Assembly: GCA_028285645.1 (NCBI GenBank)
Contig: JANQOV010000042.1
Span: 1 to 37,889, forward strand
DNA length: 37,889 nt
Reading direction: 5' to 3'
Source: Hyphococcus sp.
GTDB taxonomy: Bacteria > Pseudomonadota > Alphaproteobacteria > Caulobacterales > Parvularculaceae
Shown here: piece by piece, positions 33,020 through 37,889 of the stretch
Numbering within the stretch: the first letter of the stretch is position 1
Layout: each line of letters starts with the position of its first letter
Position numbers and translations under genes: made by a program
The notes under the pieces: generated by a model
Seen by the model: only the letters and a program-made list of their open reading frames with translations
What the model was told of the DNA's origin: nothing
Databases searched by the model: none

Positions 33020-33943
33020 ATGAGCAATAGCGATACTTCAAAGTGGCGCGGCGTCTTTCCCGCGGTCACCACGCAATTCAAAGAAGATATGTCGGTCGAC
33101 ATTGAAGCGACCCAAAAGGTGATCGACGGGCTGATCAATGACGGCGTCCACGGTCTCATTCTGATGGGCACGGTCGGCGAAAACAACTCTTTGGAGCCCG
33201 ATGAAAAGCGCCAGATATTGTCAGCCGCGAAAGAAGCGATCGCAGGCCGTGTGCCGGCGCTCACGGGTGTCTCTGAATTCACGACCGAACGCGCGCAGCG
33301 ATATGCGCAAGACGCTGAAAAAATCGGCATTGACGGGCTGATGGTGCTGCCGGCCATGGTCTATGTGCCGAATGCTGACGAGTTGGATGCGCATTTCCGG
33401 CAAGTGGCGGCGTCTTGTTCGCTGCCGGTCATGATCTACAACAACCCTGCGTCCTACCGGATCAACATTGAGCTTGAATCGATGAAGCGGTTGGCTGACG
33501 TTAAAAATATCGTCGCTATCAAGGAGTCCGCTGAGGATACGAGACGCTTCACGGATCTGTTCAACGCCGTCGGCGACCGCTTTATCATTTTCGCCGGCTT
33601 GGACGATATGGCGTACGAAGGTTTGACCCTTGGCGCCGCTGGCTGGATTTCCGGACTGACCAATGCGTTTCCGAAAGAATCGGTCGCCATTTATGACCTC
33701 GTGCAGCGTGGGGAACTAAAAAAAGCGGTGGAGATTTACCGCTGGTTCATGCCGCTTTTACATCTCGATTCTCAACCCAATCTCGTTCAGTGCATCAAAC
33801 TGGCGGAACAAGTCATGGGCCGCGGCTCAGAGCGGGTGCGCATGCCGCGCATGCCGCTTGCCGGCGACGAACGAGCGGAGGTGATCGCGATGGTGGAAAA
33901 AGCGCGCGATACGAGGCCCGATTTTGACGCCATGCTGGGCTGA
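33020..33943 (+). CDS. lhpC: DHDPS/NAL-family lyase, probably pyrroline-4-hydroxy-2-carboxylate deaminase (LhpC)
   Basis: A 307-aa TIM-barrel aldolase-type enzyme from the ATG at 33020 (AAGGA ten bases upstream). The Schiff-base lysine is K168 (IVAIKES) and the catalytic tyrosine Y140 (MIYNNP); GTVGENNSL (51-59) is the phosphate or carboxylate-binding loop. In the hydroxyproline pathway this family deaminates pyrroline-4-hydroxy-2-carboxylate to alpha-ketoglutarate semialdehyde. The flanking epimerase and semialdehyde dehydrogenase genes, on the same strand, supply the preceding and next steps. It is divergent from the FAD dehydrogenase. Confidence 0.85.
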   Translation: MSNSDTSKWRGVFPAVTTQFKEDMSVDIEATQKVIDGLINDGVHGLILMGTVGENNSLEPDEKRQILSAAKEAIAGRVPALTGVSEFTTERAQRYAQDAEKIGIDGLMVLPAMVYVPNADELDAHFRQVAASCSLPVMIYNNPASYRINIELESMKRLADVKNIVAIKESAEDTRRFTDLFNAVGDRFIIFAGLDDMAYEGLTLGAAGWISGLTNAFPKESVAIYDLVQRGELKKAVEIYRWFMPLLHLDSQPNLVQCIKLAEQVMGRGSERVRMPRMPLAGDERAEVIAMVEKARDTRPDFDAMLG

Positions 33944-33963
33944 TTAACACGGACAGGAATTTC

Positions 33964-34971
33964 ATGCCCAATCAACCGCACGCCTTTTTTTGTGTTGACG
34001 GACACACTTGCGGCAATCCGGTTCGATTGGTTTCAAAAGGCGCGCCTGAACTCAACGGCGCCAATATGAGTGAAAAACGGCAGGACTTTCTGACGCGGTT
34101 CGACTGGATGCGCACATCGCTGATGTTTGAACCGCGCGGACACGATATGATGTCTGGCGCCTTTCTCTATCCGCCTGTGACAGAGGGCGCTGACGCCTCA
34201 ATCCTATTCATTGAAACTAGCGGTTGCTTGCCCATGTGCGGCCATGGCGCCATCGGCGCGCTCACCATGGCGATCGAAGGCGAGCTGATTACGCCCTCCA
34301 GCGATAGGGAAGTGATCATTGATGTGCCCGCTGGAACAATCAAAGCAGAGTACCTCCGCAGGGGTAAATATGTTGAAGAAGTGCGGCTCTATAATGTGCC
34401 GAGTTATCTTGCGGCCAGCGACATTGTTATTGACTGTCCCAGTCTTGGCTCATTGAATGTTGATGTCTCTTATGGCGGAAATTTTTACGCGATCATTGAT
34501 CCGCAGCCCAATTTCTCGGGCCTCGAGGATATGAGCGCTGATGAGATTGTACGGCTTAGTCCCATCGTACGTGATCTTGTGCGAGAAAAGTTCAAGCCCG
34601 TGCATCCGGAAGACGATACGATCAAAGGCGTCAGTCATGTGATGTGGACAGGCGCGCCGCAAACGAAACGCGCCCATGCGCGTAATGCGGTCTTTTATGG
34701 GGACAAGGCGATTGATCGCTCTCCTTGCGGCACCGGCACCAGCGCGCGCATGGCGCAATGGGCGGCGAGAGGAAGACTAAAACCCGGCGATGAGTTCATC
34801 CATGAAAGTATCATCGGCAGCATGTTTGATGGTCGCGTCGAAGAAGCAGCACAAGTTGGCGAGTTTGACGCCATCCGTCCAAGCTTTGCCGGTTGGGCGC
34901 GCATGACCGGATTGAATACAATTTTTGTTGACGAGCGGGATCCGTTTTGGCGCGGGTTCACGGTGAAATAG
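33964..34971 (+). CDS. 4-hydroxyproline 2-epimerase
   Basis: A 335-aa proline-racemase-family enzyme with both catalytic cysteines intact: C92 in MCGHG and C255 in SPCGTG. These are the acid/base pair that inverts C-alpha of trans-4-hydroxy-L-proline to cis-4-hydroxy-D-proline. The start (MPNQPHAFFCVDGHTCGNP) follows ACAGGA by about six bases and the lhpC stop by 20 nt. It works upstream of the FAD dehydrogenase at 31545. Its Cys/Cys pair contrasts with the Ser/Thr homologue at 29883. Proline racemase is a less likely alternative given the neighbours. Confidence 0.88.
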   Translation: MPNQPHAFFCVDGHTCGNPVRLVSKGAPELNGANMSEKRQDFLTRFDWMRTSLMFEPRGHDMMSGAFLYPPVTEGADASILFIETSGCLPMCGHGAIGALTMAIEGELITPSSDREVIIDVPAGTIKAEYLRRGKYVEEVRLYNVPSYLAASDIVIDCPSLGSLNVDVSYGGNFYAIIDPQPNFSGLEDMSADEIVRLSPIVRDLVREKFKPVHPEDDTIKGVSHVMWTGAPQTKRAHARNAVFYGDKAIDRSPCGTGTSARMAQWAARGRLKPGDEFIHESIIGSMFDGRVEEAAQVGEFDAIRPSFAGWARMTGLNTIFVDERDPFWRGFTVK

Positions 34972-34984
34972 AAAAGGGCCAAGA

Positions 34985-36424
34985 ATGTCGGTTTTCAAAA
35001 ACTATATTGGCGGCGAATGGCGCGAGGGCGACAGCGTAAACCAAAACATCAACCCGTCTGACACCAATGACGTCATCGGCGAATACGCTGTCGCTTCAGC
35101 GAAAGACGCAGCCGCCGCCATTGACGCTGCTGCAACCACGGCGCCGCAATGGGCTGCGTCAACATTGCAACAACGCTTTGATGCGCTCGACATGATCGCC
35201 GCCGAAATCTTCGCCCGTAAGGCTGAACTCGGGGAACTTTTGGCGCGTGAAGAAGGCAAAACCCTTCCCGAAGGGATTGGCGAAGTCGCCCGCGCCGGTC
35301 AGATATTTAAATTTTTCGCAGGTGAGGCGTTGCGCAGCCAGGGCGATGTTCTGGGCTCGGTTCGTCCGGGCGTCAAAGTCGAAGTAACGCGCGAACCGAT
35401 CGGCGTTGTCGGCGCTATCACGCCCTGGAATTTTCCCATCGCGATCCCCGCTTGGAAAATTGCACCGGCGCTCGCCTTTGGCAACACAGTGGTGTTCAAG
35501 CCGGCAGGGCTTGTGCCCGGTTCGGCATGGGCGTTGAGCGACATTATTGCGCGCGCGGGATTGCCTGACGGCGCATTCAACATGGTCATGGGTTCGGGAA
35601 GTGTTGTCGGCGAGGCAATGCTTGGTTCTGACAAAGTCAACGCGGTGACGTTTACGGGGTCAGTAGAAACCGGCGCCCATGTTCTTGCGAAAACGTCAGG
35701 TCACGGCGTTAAGGCGCAGCTTGAGATGGGCGGCAAGAACCCGCTTGTGGTGCTCGACGACGCTGATCTAAGTATCGCTGTTGATTGCGCTCTCCAGGGC
35801 GCGTTTTTCTCAACCGGCCAGCGGTGCACGGCTTCTTCGCGCATTATCGTCACTGAAATTATCGCCGACCGGTTTATCGACGCGCTACGTGAAGCAACGG
35901 CTGAGTTGCGTGTTGGCGACGCCCGCGCGAAAGATACGCAAATCGGTCCGCTCGCAGATGCAAGCCAGCTGGCGAAGACCGAAGACTATGTCGGGATTGG
36001 CAAAAAAGAGGGCGCAGACCTTATCGCCGGCGGCGAGCGGATCGATGCAGCAACGCCGGGTTACTATTACGCGCCGTCGCTGTTTGATAATGCGAGCGCA
36101 GAAATGCGCATTGTCAGAGAGGAAATTTTCGGTCCCGTCGCCGCGATCCAGCGCGTCAAGGACTATGACGAAGCGCTTGCCGCCGCCAATGACACAGAAT
36201 TCGGACTTTCATCGGGTATATGTACAACGTCTTTGAAATATGCAGAGCACTTTAAGGCGAATGCAAAAGCCGGAATGGCGATGGTCAACCTGCCAACCGC
36301 CGGCGTTGACTACCATGTGCCGTTTGGCGGACGGAAAGCATCAAGTTTTGGCCCTCGCGAGCAAGGCGCTTATGCTGCGGAATTCTACACCATCGTCAAG
36401 ACTGCCTATCAGCGCGCAGGATAG
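34985..36424 (+). CDS. alpha-ketoglutarate semialdehyde (2,5-dioxovalerate) dehydrogenase
   Basis: A 479-aa aldehyde dehydrogenase that would oxidise alpha-ketoglutarate semialdehyde to 2-oxoglutarate, the last step of hydroxyproline breakdown. Catalytic Cys281 (GQRCTASS), Glu247 (LEMGGKN), Asn149 (PWNFP) and the NAD-binding Lys172 (FKPAG) are in place. The start follows AAGGG by six bases and the epimerase stop by 13 nt, so the three plus-strand genes form an operon. Related enzymes act on succinate or sugar semialdehydes, but the context favours this substrate. Confidence 0.88.
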   Translation: MSVFKNYIGGEWREGDSVNQNINPSDTNDVIGEYAVASAKDAAAAIDAAATTAPQWAASTLQQRFDALDMIAAEIFARKAELGELLAREEGKTLPEGIGEVARAGQIFKFFAGEALRSQGDVLGSVRPGVKVEVTREPIGVVGAITPWNFPIAIPAWKIAPALAFGNTVVFKPAGLVPGSAWALSDIIARAGLPDGAFNMVMGSGSVVGEAMLGSDKVNAVTFTGSVETGAHVLAKTSGHGVKAQLEMGGKNPLVVLDDADLSIAVDCALQGAFFSTGQRCTASSRIIVTEIIADRFIDALREATAELRVGDARAKDTQIGPLADASQLAKTEDYVGIGKKEGADLIAGGERIDAATPGYYYAPSLFDNASAEMRIVREEIFGPVAAIQRVKDYDEALAAANDTEFGLSSGICTTSLKYAEHFKANAKAGMAMVNLPTAGVDYHVPFGGRKASSFGPREQGAYAAEFYTIVKTAYQRAG

Positions 36425-36585
36425 GCGACGCGGCTGACACCTTGTTTGGTTTCGAGTTGTCGTTAACGCGCTCCCAATGAGACACATAGAGTTGTCATCT
36501 GCAGCCCCGCAAAATCTTTACCGGCGCTGCGGCAACACTATTCCTGCGTCGATCAGTGACGCAGCGTCTTCGGATCAACGCGCCC

Positions 36586-37889
36586 ATGGAAAAAGCACTG
36601 TCAGCGCCGAATGCGATCTTGCATGGCTTGGCCGGTCTAGTACGCGATTCAGGATTGCTTGTCGCGGGACGCCTTTTGGGTACGGCAGCGAGCTTTCTTT
36701 TTCTGCTTCTATTGGCGAGAACGCTTGCGCCTCATGAAGTCGGCGCATTTTTAAGCGTCGTGTCCGCCGCCTTCCTGGCTTCCGTAGTTGTCACACTAAA
36801 CATCGAAGCGGGAAGCATCAGGTTTCTTGCGTCAGCCCGGGCGAACGCCCGCGCTGATGTAATGAGTGGCGTTATCTTCATCGGGCGCGCGGTGCTCGTG
36901 ATCATGTCGCCGCTTGTGGTTGGCGGGTTTTTGCTTGGATTTTTCCATTGGGGCGGCAAGACAGCATTGCAGTTTCCCTTGCTGTTATTGCTGGTCGCCG
37001 CAGCGATACCGATCATGGGCTGGCTGCGGTTGTCTGCGTCTCATGCAACCGCATTGTGTCGCCCGCTTAAAGGATCGCTGCCGCGCAGCGCCGTGCAACC
37101 CTTTTTGCTCTTGCTCATATACGCCGCGGTTTGGGCCGTTGGCGCAGTGAGCCTTGATGTAGCGGCCTTGAGTTTTCTCGCCGCCTTTGCTGCTGCGGCT
37201 TTCTTACAGTTCTCATTGTTGCGTAAGTCCATGCGAGGGGTCTCGCATAAACCGCGCAACATCAGCGACTGGCGTCAATGGACCGCCCACGGGATTTGTT
37301 TGTCTCCGGTAATCTTGTTGCAGGAAAATCTTCAACACACGGTTATTCTCATCGCCACGCTGTCGCTTGATGTTGCCGATATCGCTGTCTTAGGCGTTGC
37401 ATTGCGATTTGTTGCGATCATCCGTTTTGGCGTCATGGCAGTGAACATGGTGGCAAGTCCGCGCATATCGGCGGCGATGGCCAGCGGCGCCTCGGACGAA
37501 GCCGTGTCGCAGCTTCGTTCTGCAGCGCTGGTCCGCATTGCGCCGGCCGCCTTTGCGTCTATTGCGATTTTTGCGTTTGCCGCTCCCGTGCTTTCCCTCT
37601 TCGGCGCTGAATATGCCCGCGGCGCGGGCGCGCTGGCGTGGTTCCTGTTGATACCGCTTTCGGCTGCGATTCTCGGCCCTAATCAACTGATCCTCAATAT
37701 CGCCGGCGAGCGTCGCGCCATTTTAATCGTATCTTGCTTTGCGTTGTTGGCGCTCGCGATTGCAATACCCGCCGGCGCGTCTGCCGCGGGACTGAACGGC
37801 GCCGCTGCAGCGGCAGCGCTGGTTTATGTTTCTTGGGAAGCAGCGCTATTCCATGCCGCCAAAATAAAAGTCGGACTGGACGCGTCGAT
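36586..37889 (+). CDS. Wzx/MATE-like polysaccharide flippase (3' end outside window)
   Basis: An open frame from the ATG at 36586 to the window edge (434 codons, no stop) encodes a polytopic membrane protein beginning MEKALSAPNAILHGLAGLV. Its first span contains AGRLLGTAASFLFLLLLARTLAPHEVGAFL, typical of the Wzx/MATE-type lipid-linked oligosaccharide flippases. About ten hydrophobic segments can be followed. A GTG at 36556 is an alternative start; neither has a strong ribosome binding site. The partner polysaccharide genes would lie beyond the window. The upstream gap 36425-36585 shows no gene. Confidence 0.78.
   Translation, partial: MEKALSAPNAILHGLAGLVRDSGLLVAGRLLGTAASFLFLLLLARTLAPHEVGAFLSVVSAAFLASVVVTLNIEAGSIRFLASARANARADVMSGVIFIGRAVLVIMSPLVVGGFLLGFFHWGGKTALQFPLLLLLVAAAIPIMGWLRLSASHATALCRPLKGSLPRSAVQPFLLLLIYAAVWAVGAVSLDVAALSFLAAFAAAAFLQFSLLRKSMRGVSHKPRNISDWRQWTAHGICLSPVILLQENLQHTVILIATLSLDVADIAVLGVALRFVAIIRFGVMAVNMVASPRISAAMASGASDEAVSQLRSAALVRIAPAAFASIAIFAFAAPVLSLFGAEYARGAGALAWFLLIPLSAAILGPNQLILNIAGERRAILIVSCFALLALAIAIPAGASAAGLNGAAAAAALVYVSWEAALFHAAKIKVGLDAS

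Overview
The window looks like a chromosomal segment of an alphaproteobacterium, possibly near Parvularculales/Hyphomonadales; that placement is an inference from gene content and was not computed. Pointers are a stand-alone homocysteine-methyltransferase unit of a split MetH, a HIG1-type twin-membrane protein, KDO-LPS synthesis, YnbA/YnbB-like lipid genes and a hydroxyproline catabolic cluster like those of marine alphaproteobacteria. No IS element, integrase, phage module or CRISPR array was seen.

Layout. 262-3047: a tightly overlapping four-gene lipid operon (CDP-alcohol phosphatidyltransferase, CdsA-like cytidylyltransferase, PlsC-like acyltransferase, membrane protein). 3135-4697: a tandem-FKBP lipoprotein and a Lys/Thr/Ala-repeat histone-H1-like protein, each with its own terminator. 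4737-7064: a perfect palindromic operator, the MetH homocysteine domain, and an ArgE-type deacetylase. 7241-11685: a C-methyltransferase-like protein, a PPP-family phosphatase, and a galE-vanZ-kdsB operon. 11750-14180: a 29-aa peptide gene, a DUF4105 protein, a TerC membrane protein and a small membrane protein.

14326-14638 holds tRNA-Ser(GGA) followed by two tandem ~111-nt repeats that each end in the last 26 nt of the tRNA. An animal-type haem peroxidase follows (14823-16628). 16629-24392 is a looser accessory and stress region: small membrane or helical proteins, a PRC-barrel protein, a YugP-like zinc peptidase, a TolB/TPR protein, a DUF3833 lipoprotein, a HIG1 protein, a short-chain dehydrogenase and the frameshifted remnant of a photolyase-related gene, next to an intact CPD photolyase (24393-25814). 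DUF3833, the dehydrogenase, the photolyase-related gene and the photolyase often travel together in photo-oxidative (RpoE/ChrR-type) stress clusters, so this may be an eroded version of one.

25884-36424 is a hydroxyproline catabolic cluster with a GntR/FCD regulator. The 4-hydroxyproline route is 4-Hyp epimerase (33964), FAD D-amino-acid dehydrogenase (31545), a DHDPS-fold deaminase (33020) and an alpha-ketoglutarate semialdehyde dehydrogenase (34985), ending at 2-oxoglutarate. The 3-hydroxyproline route is a proline-racemase-family dehydratase with a Ser/Thr active-site pair (29883), an enolase-superfamily cis-3-Hyp dehydratase (25884) and a pyrroline-2-carboxylate reductase (28947), ending at L-proline. 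A PepSY membrane protein and a formylglycine-generating-enzyme homologue lie within it. No transporter for the substrate is present. The window ends inside a Wzx/MATE-like flippase gene.
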